A stretch of 64,000 nucleotides of DNA, taken from assembly GCA_964036195.1 (NCBI GenBank), contig OZ038452.1:22579785-22643784 (forward strand), given 5' to 3'. Shown in pieces: positions 45,935 through 58,071 of this stretch. Source of the stretch: Sphaerolaimus hirsutus. Its lineage: Eukaryota > Nematoda > Chromadorea > Monhysterida > Sphaerolaimidae. The translations under genes and the position numbers were made by a program. Below the pieces are notes generated by a model, which saw nothing but the letters and a program-made list of their open reading frames with translations, had not been told where the DNA came from and did not search any database. How positions within the stretch are numbered: the first letter of the stretch is position 1; each line of letters opens with the position of its first letter.

Positions 45935-47020
45935 GTACAATAATTGAGGCGTCTAATTCTAAAAGTCGACAAGTCCACAAAATGCGGTTTTGAGTATATC
46001 ACATTTTAAGTTTCATTTCCAATTCCGGGTCCGTGGTGCGTGTCCAATGGGGCTCTCTCATTCTCAACATCAAGTTCCAAATGTTAACAATAAAGTGTAA
46101 AATTTTCAGCCCCTGCTCTCAAAGTATATGTGAAAAATTGGGTGTCTATAAAATTCTACTCGGACAGAACAAAACTGTTTTGGTGAGGGAAATTGACTTC
46201 TGGCCTTCTACCACTCAAGAACATTTTTGTTCCTGGGGAAGAAGGGGCTGCCTTAAGCTGCGATTACAGCTCGTGCATAAAATTGACTGGGTGTAAAATA
46301 AATTACAGTTGAATGGATAAATATACGACATTGTTATTTCAGTCAAAGAAAGCTTAGATGCAGACGTTTCTTGTGTCCAAAGCTCATGAGTTTATTTTAA
46401 TCGTACTGGGAGTTATGAATTTTAGCACTAATTTTTCTAATTATGCGCTGTAACTGGCATAAAATTAGGGCATAAAATTAAAAAAATTTGCGCCAAAATT
46501 CATAACTTCTAGTACAATTAAAATAAACTGATGAGCTTTGGACACAAGCAACATCTGCATGTGCGCTTTCTTTGACTGAAATTACAGCGCCATATCTTTA
46601 TCCATTCACCTGTAATCAATTTACACCCAAAAAATCAATTTTAAGCCTGGTCAATTTTACGCCCAAGCTGTAATCGCAGCATTATGGGAAATTTATGGAC
46701 TTGTCGACTTTTAGAAATCGGTGTCCATGATGGACTTATCACATTTCTTGCATTTTTTCCCATAAAAAAGCTGCAGACGGTGGACTTGTTGACTTTTAGC
46801 CCAAAACTAAGTGGACTAATCAACTTCTTGCCCAAATTTTTTGCATTTTTCCCAAAAAATGTCAAATTTGGCACTTTGCCATATGGCATGTGAGGTCAAA
46901 AAATTTATGGAAAATTATGAAAAATGTGTGGGAGTAGCCCCAGACGACGGTTCAGGGCATAGCTCAAAATTTTCATATTTTGGACTTGTCGACTTTTAGA
47001 ATTGGACGCCTCAATTGTAA
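45935..47020. repeat. Inverted repeat pair, TGGACTTGTCGACTTTTAGAAT arms, around a later insertion
   Basis: AATTCTAAAAGTCGACAAGTCC at 45955-45976 (abbreviated here to its core GTCGACAAGTCC) mirrors TGGACTTGTCGACTTTTAG at 46981-46999. Another partial arm lies at 46697. The 46256-46681 element lies between them. Confidence 0.5.
46256..46681. mobile_element. 426-bp Harbinger-type MITE, TTA target duplication
   Basis: AGCTGCGATTACAGCTCG pairs with AGCTGTAATCGCAGCA, and TTA stands at 46253-46255 and 46682-46684. Long arms carry ATAAAATTGAC and its complement. Partial copies are at 38918-38990 and 51465-51763. Confidence 0.75.
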
Positions 47021-47240
47021 TATTTACATTTTATTTTATTTCAAAAAATCATTTATAATATACCATATTTCCTTGAGATTTTGCCAACCCTATTCAACAC
47101 CCACTGAGGTACCAAACTTATCAGGCTTACAGGCAGGGCTCGAATTCAACAGTACCCGATTTTCACTTGACTCGACACACGAAGCTGAAGATGGATGCCA
47201 AAAGACTTGTCTACACTCGACTGAAAAATGTGGTCCTGAC

Positions 47241-48498
47241 TAGTGATGGAAAAGCGCCATGGCGCTGGCGCCTGGCGCTAGCGCCAAAGAAAAAAGCGCC
47301 ATGGCGCTTTTGGCGCTTGGCGCCTTTTTGCTGTGGCGCCATTGGCGCTTGGCGCTGGGGTTTGGAAAAGCGCCATGGCGCTTTTGACGCTTGGCGCTAT
47401 GACGCCGTGGCGCCATTGGCGCTTGGCGCTAGTGTTTTAAAAAGCGCCAAAAAAGCGCCAAGGAGTTTACTCAAAATTCATCATTATTTTATGCAGAAAG
47501 ACCTGTGAAGTATGATTTACATAAGTATATGTGCTACTGTCAGTGTATTCCCGGATCAATATACCCTATTCTTGATTACTTTATAAACAATTTACTTGTG
47601 ATTGCATGGGTGTTCAACATTTGTCCCATCTAATAAGAATTATGTAAGACTTTATGTGACTATTCATCGGACTCGTAACACTCTTCACATAGGTTTTAGC
47701 TCAATCGCTATACTGAGCTCGTTCCTTCCAGTTTTGTTTGAGCAGGGCCAAAGGACCCTGAAAAGTGTGAAGTTGAATAATAAACATCATCCAATATTTC
47801 ATAAATACAACTTTGTTAAGTGTCATGCAAAATGTCAAAAGTTCAATCAAAAATTTTTCTTTTTTATTTTGATTGACATTTTACATCACATTTACTTCTT
47901 GACATTTGACACTTGATTTTACCGGGTGTGGAATCACTTTCTGAAGCCATTCCAACAATGGCAATCCAAAATTTGAAACCTCAAAATCCTATGTTCAAAA
48001 GTGACTAGCAAAACTAGAAACTGCAACATTCTTGTAGAAAAATCGAAAGTATTCCAAAAAAATTGAAAACTTCATTAGAAAATTATTTTTTGGGAAAAAC
48101 AGCTAAATTCCAAAAGTAATTTTTAAAAACCCCTAAAAAATCTTAGCACTTTTTACAGATGGTGTGCTATACCCAGCTGCAAAATATCAAGACAAAAAGA
48201 ACAAAAGTGACTGCAGTTGACTGTTATCTTGCGCCAAAAACAAATTAATAGCAGTGCATCAGCGTGGCTGCATATATGAGAAGCAAAATTTTTTTGGCGC
48301 TGGCGCTATTGGCGCTTGGCGCCAATATCCTCTGGCGCCATTGGCGCTTGGCGCCGTGGTTTAGAAAAGCGCCATGGCGCTTTTGGCGCTTGGCGCCATT
48401 TTGCTCTGGCGCCATTGGCGCTTGGCGCTGGGGTTCGGAAAAGCGCCATGGCGCTTTTGGCGCTTGGCGCCAAAGTCCTGGCGCTTTTTCCATCACTA
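47241..48498. mobile_element. hAT-type MITE, GGCGC word, 8-bp target duplication GTCCTGAC
   Basis: The ends TAGTGATGGAAAAGCGCCAT and GGCGCTTTTTCCATCACTA are near-perfect. GTCCTGAC stands at 47233-47240 and 48499-48506. Each side is about 200 bp of AAGCGCCATGGCGCTTTTGG and GGCGCTTGGCGC. The 47480-48290 core is unrelated AT-rich DNA without a gene. Confidence 0.9.
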
Positions 48499-48550
48499 GT
48501 CCTGACTTAGGGTGACAGAAGGGTCCTCCAAAAAAGGAATGATGGATGAA

Positions 48551-48792
48551 TTTGGCACGCGTCCAAATTCCTTGCGTTTTATACAAAAAGATTTAAGACG
48601 CACAGTTTCTGTTAGCGTCACCGATAATGGCAGCGAAATGCGCTCAAGTAAACACAAGTTTCAACTAGTTTGTGGGTCGCCATTTGCGGTTGCTTAATTG
48701 GATTCCCAGTCATTATCGGTGACGCGAACAGAAATCGTGCGTCTTTTAATTTGTTTGCCTGAAACGCAAGGAACTTGGACGTGTGCCAAGTT
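48551..48792. mobile_element. ~240-bp foldback, TTGGCACGCGTCCAA ends
   Basis: TTTGGCACGCGTCC pairs with GGACGTGTGCCAAG, and inside GTTAGCGTCACCGATAATGG pairs with CATTATCGGTGACGCG. Confidence 0.7.
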
Positions 48793-49038
48793 TAAGTATT
48801 CACATTCGTACAAAAATCCTGTAGAACAATGACTTCCGAAAAGTCCGCCGAGCTTACCGTACCGTATCGTTTACCGCAAAATGGAAGATTTACCATACCG
48901 TACCATATCAGTTTACCGTATAATATAAAATGTACCGTACCGTACGGTTTATCGCAAGGCCGTACGGTCTATCACCCTACTAACTCGAGGTTTTCTCTTG
49001 AAGGGACGTAAATTTATGGTAAATTTTGAGTCGGGTTG

Positions 49039-49200
49039 CCCCCCACACGCTAGTTGACATCAACACCAAATGTCAACTGGTTCCGATCCTGATTCAAAGC
49101 TTGCTAACGAGCCGACGAACGACGTTCAAATCCAAGCTTTGAATGGGGATCGGAACCAGTCGACATTTGGTGTCAATGTCAACTAGCGTGTGTGGGCCTG
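49039..49200. mobile_element. ~160-bp foldback with CACACGCTAGTTGACA ends (Harbinger-like core)
   Basis: CACACGCTAGTTGACATCAA pairs with TGTCAACTAGCGTGTGTGGG. TTG occurs on both sides (49036-49038, 49201-49203), a possible 3-bp target duplication. The CTAGYGTGTG core resembles the large element's right end. Confidence 0.6.
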
Positions 49201-49434
49201 TTGCCTCATTGAATCAAAAACATGATCTAAATATGTTTGATATACTTTTTGACATAATCACACAATACAAAATACAAGGGTGTGCAACACTTTGTCGGCG
49301 TCTCCACTCTCCACCCAACGTTTAATCACTTGTCCAACCAGAACTGGGGTATGAAAGTTAAAACCGGGAATGACAACGACAACGGGACTCACGCCGCTGA
49401 TTGTACCCTGTACCAATACTTTTCTTGTATCCTA

Positions 49435-50760
49435 TACCGTATTTCCTCGAAATACCCAAACCCGCTCGAAATATACCCCTCAAAATGTCCACTATAAATT
49501 CATATACCCCCCTCGAAATGTCCACCATAAATTCATATACCCCCCTCGAAATACCTTCACCAAATTGAGTGTATAAAAAAAATAAAGGGAACGTAAATGA
49601 CAAAAGCTGCAGTTTGTCATCTGGGCAATGCAGAACACAGGTGACAGTGTTTTCTAATGTTAGAACTAACGATGGCAAAAAAAGATTCGAAAATTCGAAA
49701 ACATTTTCGAATTTTTGAATTTTTTCGAATTTTTTCGAATTTTTATTTCACCCCTGGAAAAAATTCATAAAAATCGATTTTTTTCCCAAAAAATCCGAAA
49801 ATTCAGAAATTAAAAAATTCGAAAAAAATTCCAGGCCACAACACATTAAACATGATAAATCGATCGATAATTTATATGCGCTGCATCTGAAAAAGCATAA
49901 AATAATGGAAAAAATGTCAAAAAACGTTGAAATGGCGGAAACCATTTAGGAATGCACCCAGCAACCTGAACCATTGCAACCATGGTTTGCACTATTATCA
50001 CTTATTTCCACTGTTTTATGTATGATTGTTTGTTTAGTAAGCCCATGATGCTGGGCATCAATTGCAGTTTAAAAAAATGAAATGAAATGAAATGGTGCAC
50101 TATACTTCCACTGAAACAGATTCTGCTCCATCAAAAAATAGATGGTGGGTTATTGTTGAAAGTTGTGACAGATCAATGTCTGACAATCCAACAGGGCCAC
50201 TTCCAGACACTTTAAAATGCCCTGTAAAATGTCATGCAAAGTGTCAAAGTCATGGAAGCTCAGAAAACTGAACATATTCATGCTAAATTCAGCTAAACTA
50301 AGGTAAATTATAGTGAAAATAAGGTTAAAAAGCTATCCAAAACATTAAAACTATCAAAATACTGCTTTAAAGCCTCAAATTCAATGTTTTTTCAAAAAAA
50401 TTTGAAAATTGTTCAAAAAGATTCGAAAATTTGAAAATTCAATTCAAAATTCAAAAATTATTTTGAGGAAAAATTCGAAAATTCGAAAATTCATTTTAGA
50501 AAAAACACTTAAAAATTTAAATACCTTTTTCCGGGGGGTTTGCCATCGTTAGTAGAACAGTGTTCATACCATCTAAATACATAAATACTTATATAAGTTT
50601 ATATACACTTACCTATACATGGCGGTAATTGTTGCATTTTTCTACATCCTCGTATACGTTACAAAAACCAAATAAGTATTGGGAATTCAAGAAATTACTG
50701 ACGAGATAGTAAACCCCCTCAAAATACCCCTTAGTTTACCCCTCCCCTTTTCAGAACCAT
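49435..50760. mobile_element. TACCGTATTT-family MITE (CGAAATACCC subtype) split by a hAT-type insertion
   Basis: It starts TACCGTATTTCCTCGAAATA, carries the family core up to GTTAGAAC, is interrupted at 49677-50551, and resumes AGAACAGTGTTCATACCATC through CCCTCAAAATACCCC. The right terminus is decayed. Confidence 0.7.
49677..50551. mobile_element. hAT-type MITE of the TTCGAAAA word, target duplication GTTAGAAC (one base lost on the right)
   Basis: The ends are TAACGATGGCAAAAAAAGAT and GGTTTGCCATCGTTA. The left flank is GTTAGAAC and the right G-TAGAAC. The uninterrupted family sequence at about 26370 reads GTTAGAACAG, confirming the empty site. A fragment of the CCAGACCC palindrome is nested at 50190-50280. 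Confidence 0.8.
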
Positions 50761-51264
50761 TTTCACTGATTTTATAAATATTGTTTAAGTCGCCCAAAGT
50801 AAACTTTTGTGTCTCTGCGTGTATTTATGCATTTTCATTGTGCCCACAGTATCAACACAACACAACAATCATTAAGGTCAAATATTTGAAAAGGTGGCAA
50901 AATAATAATGATAACGATGTTATTATATGTGGTAATTTTTATAATGATAGTGATGATTGCTATACACTAGACTAGACATGACTGTCACAGACAGTTACTG
51001 ACTATACATGTATTTATTTTAAAAACACTAGGAATATTTTTATCACACTGATTCAAACAAGCATCAACTGTTATTAAGCGCAAAAATAAATCATTAATTC
51101 CTTCATCATGATTGCCGGCAAAATGTATCACATTCAGATCTGTAATTGAGGCATCAAATCCTAAAAAAAACAAAGTCAAAATGGGCCAAATTCAGTTAAC
51201 CTCAGAATGTTCAGCTAGATGTGGTTGTTCAGTTGACAATTTTCCATACATTTTTCAACTAGGT

Positions 51265-51464
51265 NNNNNNNNNNNNNNNNNNNNNNNNNNNNNNNNNNNN
51301 NNNNNNNNNNNNNNNNNNNNNNNNNNNNNNNNNNNNNNNNNNNNNNNNNNNNNNNNNNNNNNNNNNNNNNNNNNNNNNNNNNNNNNNNNNNNNNNNNNNN
51401 NNNNNNNNNNNNNNNNNNNNNNNNNNNNNNNNNNNNNNNNNNNNNNNNNNNNNNNNNNNNNNNN
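51265..51464. other. Assembly gap (200 N)
   Basis: Exactly 200 N bases, so the length is probably a placeholder. The right flank (to 51763) is the right arm of the AGCTGCGATTACAGC-type Harbinger MITE. Confidence 0.99.
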
Positions 51465-53269
51465 TTGAGTTGAAATTTTACGCCAGCTCAAGAAAATGCA
51501 ATTTTACGCTATGTCATTGCATGCAATCTCCTGGCGTAGAATTGACTTTTCTTCAGCTGCGTAAAATTTTAACGTAAAATGGATATTTTTGAATTTTCAC
51601 AATGAAATAGAAGTGACCATGGATTGGTCACAATGAAGGTATTGATAAACATACTGTCCATGAAAAATTGCAGACCTATAATCATCATCCACTTTCATGT
51701 AATCAATTTTGCGATGGAATTTTACACTGGAATTTTACGTCGAGCTGTAATCGTAGCATAAACCATGACGGCACCATAACATGACGCCCACCAGTATTGG
51801 GCGACAAATTTGAAATTTTGCCGCGCTATCGTGCTGCAGCAGTCTGTCCGCGCCGGAAACGCGTAGTGTTTACAGCACCCCCCGTTTATAGCACCCCCGT
51901 TTATAGCAACCCCCGTGTTAGCAGCCACCTGCGCCCTTGCCCGGAGGAGACGCTTTGAGCGCGCGTGGTTCCCGTGTTGTAAACACTTTAGGATAACATT
52001 GGCTGCGTGTTTGCAGCCCCGGGCCGGAACCGCGTTAACGATAAAAAAAATTGATACGGGTGTCACGACACTGGACTTTTTCATACAGATTTTCTTGGCG
52101 CCTGTAGAGCCTTTCATGCGTAAAAAGCTTTGCAAAATCATAAGTATGTATCTTTGAAGTCAAACTGTTGGGTTGGCGTGTATTTGAACAGTGAATTAAG
52201 TGAACTAAACTTTGTTGGGCATTTTACCTAACTTTTGTAACTTTGCATGGCATTTGACATTTTACAGGGTCTGTGAGTGGCATCAGAGCTTTTGTTTTTT
52301 TTTCTTGTGCTAAACCATTGCGCACTGATATCATGGTCACTACAAAAACGATTTTGCAAAGCTTCTTTTGCATAAGCAAATAAATATGTTCAATTGAACG
52401 CCCAAAATGGTATAAAAACCACAAATTTCCGTCTCTCTGCATTTTCAAAATTGGGGGGGGGGGGGGGTTGGCGTGCGTTCGTGTCGCGCGGCCGCAAATC
52501 ATTATTCAAAATGATTGGATGGAAATGTGAAAGTAGGCAAGCAGCAAATTTTGATACGGCCGCAGTCGCGCACCCTGTAAGCCGTCACATGTCTTGCAAA
52601 GTTTCTAAAGTCATGGGAAATTCCTTGAAAAATTTCAAATGTCTTCATATGTCAATCGAATTTCTACAGCAATCAAATGCTCACATTCCATTAATCCCGC
52701 TGCATAAACTCGGCGGACATCACACTCAGTATGGAAACCTACCAAAACCCATCTGAATAATGAACCAAAAATAATACAGTTTTTTATCATAATATTTCAT
52801 TTTTACTTTAACGAAATTTATCACGAAATTTTTCAATAAAGATTTTACTCATTCAATTATGGCAGGATTATGCGCAAAGTATGTCCTCGGTAAGCAACAC
52901 AATGCCCATGGCCAATGCGGTATGGCCTTCATTAGTGTTAGCGACAAAAGATCACATTTCAGCCATTTTCATTCGATTAGACGCATCTGTAGCAGCTACA
53001 GTCGCTTGCCAGTCATTTCCTGTGGCGCCATTTGCCATTTGCGCTTATCTCTTGTTTTTCGATGCTTTCACATCACTGATCTAGACGTTTTTCCATCACC
53101 ATTCTATGGAAATTTCAATTCAACCGGATGAATGCAACAGAAAATAGCTGCCAGACAAATTTACAGACAGTTCGGGTAGGCCGACTAGGTAATTGTATCT
53201 CAAATTATGTTAACCAAATTATTTTTGCTTGTATTTACGTTTACCATTTTCGAGGCGTTTTACATGACT
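51465..53269. other. MITE parts; no supported gene
   Basis: It holds the AGCTGTAATCGTAGCA arm to about 51763, a GTTTATAGCACCCCC repeat (51870-51910), CCAGACCC-palindrome halves (52210-52280, 52570-52620) and a TACTCGGCG-family foldback at 52709-52893 (CTCGGCGGACATCACAC against GTATGTCCTCGGTAAG). A 139-codon minus frame at 51722-52141 spans repeat sequence and lacks gene features. Confidence 0.45.
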
Positions 53270-54930
53270 TACCGTATTTCTCCGATCAAAGCACCCCCCG
53301 TCCAAAGCTCCCGGGGTGCTGTGCGTTGCAAATTGTTCCAAGTAAAGCACCCGGGTGCTCTACTTACTTCTCATCCGAATTTTTTTGGTGATTATCTCTT
53401 ATCGTAAATAATACACTGGTGTTGGCTTGGCTTCGGACACTTAGTCAATTTTTATAAAAAACTTCATTCCGCCGGAACTATAAGACTCTGAAAATTTTGG
53501 CCGGTATCCATATAAAGCCCTAACATTTGTCTAAAAATGCCATGGAACACCCCCCAGTATAACGCCATGTGGGCCGCGTAAGAGGCCACACATTTTTTTA
53601 TACAAACTTTCATTGCTGACTTGGTTCGGACACTTCCTTTATGTAGCTGTAAATCTGTCTTTCAGGCCGGATTTTGGCTTTGAAGACTCTGGCTAGTTGC
53701 CAGAGTCCAATTCTTTCAATAAATCAGATTACGATAGACTTTTATTACCTCATGTTCTTGATACTTGTTGATTGAGTTAACAATCATTTTCCTCTGTTCC
53801 TCACACTTGTGCATCACTCAAGCACAGTTTGCATGCGATTTTGGGAATTCAGCAGTGTGAAGGGCACTGGGAACAACCAGGACAGTTACAGGGGGTTGTG
53901 GGGAATCTTTTATACACACCCCTATTGAAGGAAACCTTCCTAAGCTCGAGGCGTTTAAGTGCAAAAAATTATTGTGTGTATGTTACCTTTTTTACTACTA
54001 AATTTTTACATTTTCTGAATTTTACATTTTTGCTCTTAAGCGTCTTGAGTTTGGGGGCTTTCCTTGAATAGGGGTGAGAATAAAAAAATCCCCACAACCC
54101 CCTGTAACTGTCCTGGTTGTTCCCAGTGCCCTACACACTGCTGAATTCCCAAAATCGCATGCAAACTGTGCTTGAGTGATGCACCTGTGTGAGGAACTGA
54201 GGAAAATGATCGTTTACTCAACCAACAAGTATCAAGAACATGAGGTAATAAAAGTCTATCGTAATCTGATTTATTATAAGAATTGGACTCTGGCAACTAG
54301 CCAGAGTCTTCAAAGCCAAAATCTGGCCTTGAAAGACAGATTTACTGCTACATAAAGGAAGTGTCCGAACCCAAGTCAGCAACGGAATTTTGTATAAAAA
54401 AATGTGTGGGCCACTTACGCGGCCCACATGGCATTATACTGGGGGGTGTCCCATGGCTTTTGTAGTCACACGTTTTGGCTTTATTTCGGTACCGGCCAAA
54501 ACTTTCTGAGATATCAGTTCCGGCAGAATAAAGTTTTTTTATAAAAAAATTCTAAGTGTCCGAACCCAAGCCATCACCGGTGTATTGCGGTGAGGAAGGA
54601 TCACAAGACCATCTGTTGCATGGGAATTTGTTTGCATGGCACGCGGCGTTGTTTTGCACACATTGCACACATAATTAATTGCATGCTGCAGCCACATCAA
54701 ACGCTTCTGGTGTAATTCACCAGAGCAACTTGAAGTGGCGCTTGTGTTCAGTGATTTCTGGGTCATAGGAATATTGCTGACGTTCATCAAAAGCATTTCA
54801 ACTCTACCATAGTATAGCACCCAGTAATTTGCATTGCACCAGGGTGCTATATACGGCACTTGAAAAGTAGTTCAAAAAGTGCTCCAATTTTGTAAAGCAC
54901 CCGGGGTGCTTTGATTGGAGAAATACGGTA
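53270..54930. mobile_element. TACCGTATTT-family element, AAAGCACCC subtype, with a giant palindrome inside
   Basis: TACCGTATTTCTCCGATCAA and TTTGATTGGAGAAATACGGTA-type ends pair, and AGCACCCGG words adjoin both. Similar end sequences without a partner occur near 41955-41990. Confidence 0.8.
53409..54586. mobile_element. ~1.18-kb palindromic foldback nested in 53270-54930
   Basis: AATACACTGGTGTTGGCTTG mirrors CAAGCCATCACCGGTGTATT. The arms match over about 560 bp each, for example CAGGACAGTTACAGGGGGTT and AACCCCCTGTAACTGTCCTG, with the centre near 53995. There is no coding content beyond mirror frames. Confidence 0.85.
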
Positions 54931-54974
54931 GGCACAGTTGTTAAAATGTATTAACATTTACTCGAAAATACATA

Positions 54975-55312
54975 TACCGTATTTCCTCGAAATACTCCCC
55001 CCCCTCAAAATGACGCTATGAATAAATAGACCCCCCTCCACGAAATACCCCCACTCAAATTGAGTGTAAACATAACGTAAATAACAAAAGCTGCGGTTTG
55101 TTATCCAGACAATGCAAAACACATGTTAAAACAATGACTGTGTTACGTTAGAACAGGGTTTATACCATGTACCGTATTTCCTCTAAATACCCCCAGGGGG
55201 TTTATTTTTTCAGAGTGAGAATTGTGAGGGGGGTTTTAAACGAGGGGCGATTTCGACGGGGGGTTTCTAGGGTGTATTTCGAGGGGGGTATTTCGAGGAT
55301 AAATATATGGTA
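54975..55312. mobile_element. Two abutting CGAAATACCC-type MITE pieces
   Basis: TACCGTATTTCCTCGAAATA begins one piece, and ACCGTATTTCCTCTAAATAC at about 55171 begins a second, which ends near TATATGGTA. Further fragments lie at 55376-55461 and 55631-55690. Confidence 0.6.
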
Positions 55313-55793
55313 CATACCCACATAAGTCTATAAGCTCTTACATATAGTAGTTATTGTTGCTTCTTTCATCTATTTACATGATGTACATCATTTCGGAGGA
55401 AGAGTATTTTAGGGGGGGGGGGGGGGTAATTCAAGGGGAATTAATTTGAGTTGATACGGTGAATACAAAAAATTTCGAACGATCGAAATCAGTTTTCAAA
55501 TTTCCGATTTGGTTTGGCACACTTTTCAAATTTTTCAACGCTAAATTTCACCATTTTCGAGTTTTTCAGCTGAATTTTGGATACATCTTTATGTTGTGTA
55601 GCCTTCAAGCTGTCACCACAAACACATTTATTGTATTTCTTCGAAATACCCCCCCCCCCTCAAAATGGGCACTATGAATTTGTGGTCCGGGAAATGCATA
55701 ACAGACGTTCAAAACACTTACTGTGTTACGTTAGAACATGGTTAATTTGTTAATCAGGTATCTATGATGTTGGTACACTTCAAACCTCATCAC

Positions 55794-58063
55794 TAGTGAT
55801 GGAAAAGCGCCATGGCGCTGGCGCTTGGCGCTAGCGCCAAAGCAAAAAGCGCCATGGCGCTTTTGGCGCTTGGCGCTAAAACGCTCTGGCGCCATTGGCG
55901 CTTGGCGCTGCAATCCTATAAAGCGCCATGGCGCTTTTGGCGCTTGGCGCTATAATAGACTGGCGCCATTGGCGCTTGGCGCTAGCATTTTAAAAAGCGC
56001 CAAAAAAGCGCCACACCATTTGCGTATTTTTAGGGGATTTACCAAATATGCCACCAAAAATAAGAGATAACTATTGTTCAGTGATTTGTCCAAATGTTTT
56101 TTTCGTGTCCACATTAACGATGGCAAACCCTCCAAAAAAAGTATTTAAATTTTTAAGTGTTTTTTCCTAAATGAATTTTCGAATTTTCGAATTTTTCCTG
56201 ACATTAATTTTCAAATTTCGAATTTAATTTTCGAATTTTTGAATTTTCGAATCTTTTTTGGCAATTTTCGAATTTTTTGGGCTGTTTTTCGAATTTTTTC
56301 AAATAATTTTCGAATTTTTTTCAAAAAATATTGAATCTGAAGCTTTAAACGCAGAATTTGGACTGTTTTGGAAGTGGGTGACACACTGAGTGTACTCAGT
56401 GCATACAGTGCTAACTTCACAAGATACGAGTACTTCTCATACCAATACTTGAAACCACTCTTATACTCCAGCGACATTTCACCTTACAATGAAATCTACC
56501 ATATCCCATCTGAATAAAAGGACAAACATAACATTTTTTTAATTATATTTATCAAATTGCTTTGATAAATATGATGAATTTGTTTTTATTTTGGTTCTTT
56601 TATTCAGATGGGATATGGTAGATTTCATTGTAAGGTGTGATGTGGCTGGAGTATATCTTTGATCACATCCCTTTTACTTATAAATATGTGCAGTTCCTAT
56701 GGGCAGTCCCAGACACCTGTAAAATGCTCTGTGAAATGTCAAGTGTTATGCACATTGTCTAAAGTCATGGAAATGCTGTGGAAAATTTCAAATATGTTAG
56801 CCATTTTCCAGGGCATTTTCATCACTTTTGACACTTGCAAGACATTTCACATTATACATTTCAACGTTTTTGGACGTTTTTTTTGTTTTGTTTCGCTTTT
56901 TGATACGCACCGCGTATCATTTGTCGTTTTATTTAGCATGTTGAACCTATGAGTGCGTTTTTTTGCCTTGAATTCCCTAAAAAATTCGAAAAGTATTTTC
57001 GAATTTTCGAATTTTTGAATTTTCGAATTTTTTGAAAAATAAATCGATTTTAAAGTGTTTTTTCTAGGGGTGAAATAAAAATTCGAAAATTCCGAAAAAA
57101 TTCGAAAATTCGAAAATGTTTTCGAATTTTCGAATCTTTTTTTGCCATCGTTAGTCCACATGCCTGTAAACACTGTAAATATTTATATCAATGATTGCAT
57201 ATTTTCACCCGTTTTTTAAACAGTCAGCTGCTGAATAGCTTTATGTCCAATAAAATGAAAATATGTAACATGTCATATACACACTTTACAAGGAATCTTG
57301 CATACCATTCACACTACACCAAATGTCAACTGGTCTGAACCAATGTAAATTAAGCTTGATGAGGAGTTGACAAATGACATTCAAATGCAACAGTATTGAA
57401 TCACCTTTAGCATGCCAAAAATCTCTGGGAGATTTATATTTTAAAAATATAATTAAATATAAAAAATCTCTTATTTAATTATATTTTCTCCAGATTTTTG
57501 CCAGAGAGATTTAATTATATTTTATTTATGAGAAAAAAATATAATTAAATCTCTCATTTATATTTATTTATATTTTCTCAGCGTTTTTTCAGAGAGATTA
57601 AATAATACCTATTTTCTTTTTGAGAGATTTTCTGAGATTATAGCTGCTTATATATTTTCTGAAAATGTTCCATATTTCTGGAAAGCTAATCACGACTGGA
57701 TAAAATCGTATCAAGCATTGAGTAAGCATAAGCATTCAGTGTTAAATCTGTATATTTACATCATGGGTGTAACGACATAAAAAGTTAATACATAATACAG
57801 GTACCTATTTATATACATACATGGCTTGGCTAGTTAGGTAGTAATATGTTCGAAAAATGTTGGCGCTGGCGCTATTGGCGCTTGGCGCCATTGTCTTCTG
57901 GCGCCATTGGCGCTTGGCGCTATGGTCTGAAAAAGCGCCATGGCGCTTTTGGCGCTTGGCGCTACAATCGTCTGGCGCCATTGGCTCTTTGCGCTGGACC
58001 CTGAAAAGCGCCATGGCGCTTTTGGCGCTTGGCGCCGAAACTGTGGCGCTTTTTCCATCACTA
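55794..58063. mobile_element. hAT-type MITE, GGCGC word, 8-bp target duplication CTCATCAC, hosting other elements
   Basis: The ends are TAGTGATGGAAAAGCGCCAT and GTGGCGCTTTTTCCATCACTA in abbreviated pairing. CTCATCAC stands at 55786-55793 and 58064-58071. GGCGC-word zones lie at 55800-56020 and 57858-58055. The interior holds 56115-57153 and an AT-rich foldback (57430-57660). Confidence 0.9.
56115..57153. mobile_element. hAT-type MITE of the TTCGAAAA word, 8-bp target duplication GTCCACAT
   Basis: TAACGATGGCAAACCC and TTTTTGCCATCGTTA are the ends. GTCCACAT stands at 56107-56114 and 57154-57161. Nested inside are a foldback at 56464-56660 (TACCATATCCCATCTGAATA against TATTCAGATGGGATATGGTA) and a CCAGACACCTGTAAAATG palindrome at 56700-56860. 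Confidence 0.9.
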
Positions 58064-58071
58064 CTCATCAC

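Noticed and set aside
47241..48515. Ala/Trp/Arg-rich open frames in GGCGC blocks (also 30285-30536, 55731-56070, 57805-58114)
   Set aside because: The same repeated word yields long frames on both strands. There are no splice sites or family matches.
51722..52141. 139-codon minus-strand frame
   Set aside because: Its 3' part lies in a Harbinger MITE arm and the rest covers short GTTTATAGCACCCCC repeats. No family, no splice context.
52859..53131. Plus-strand frames near 52.9-53.1 kb resembling membrane segments
   Set aside because: They start inside a TACTCGGCG foldback and show no splice sites or recognisable receptor motif.
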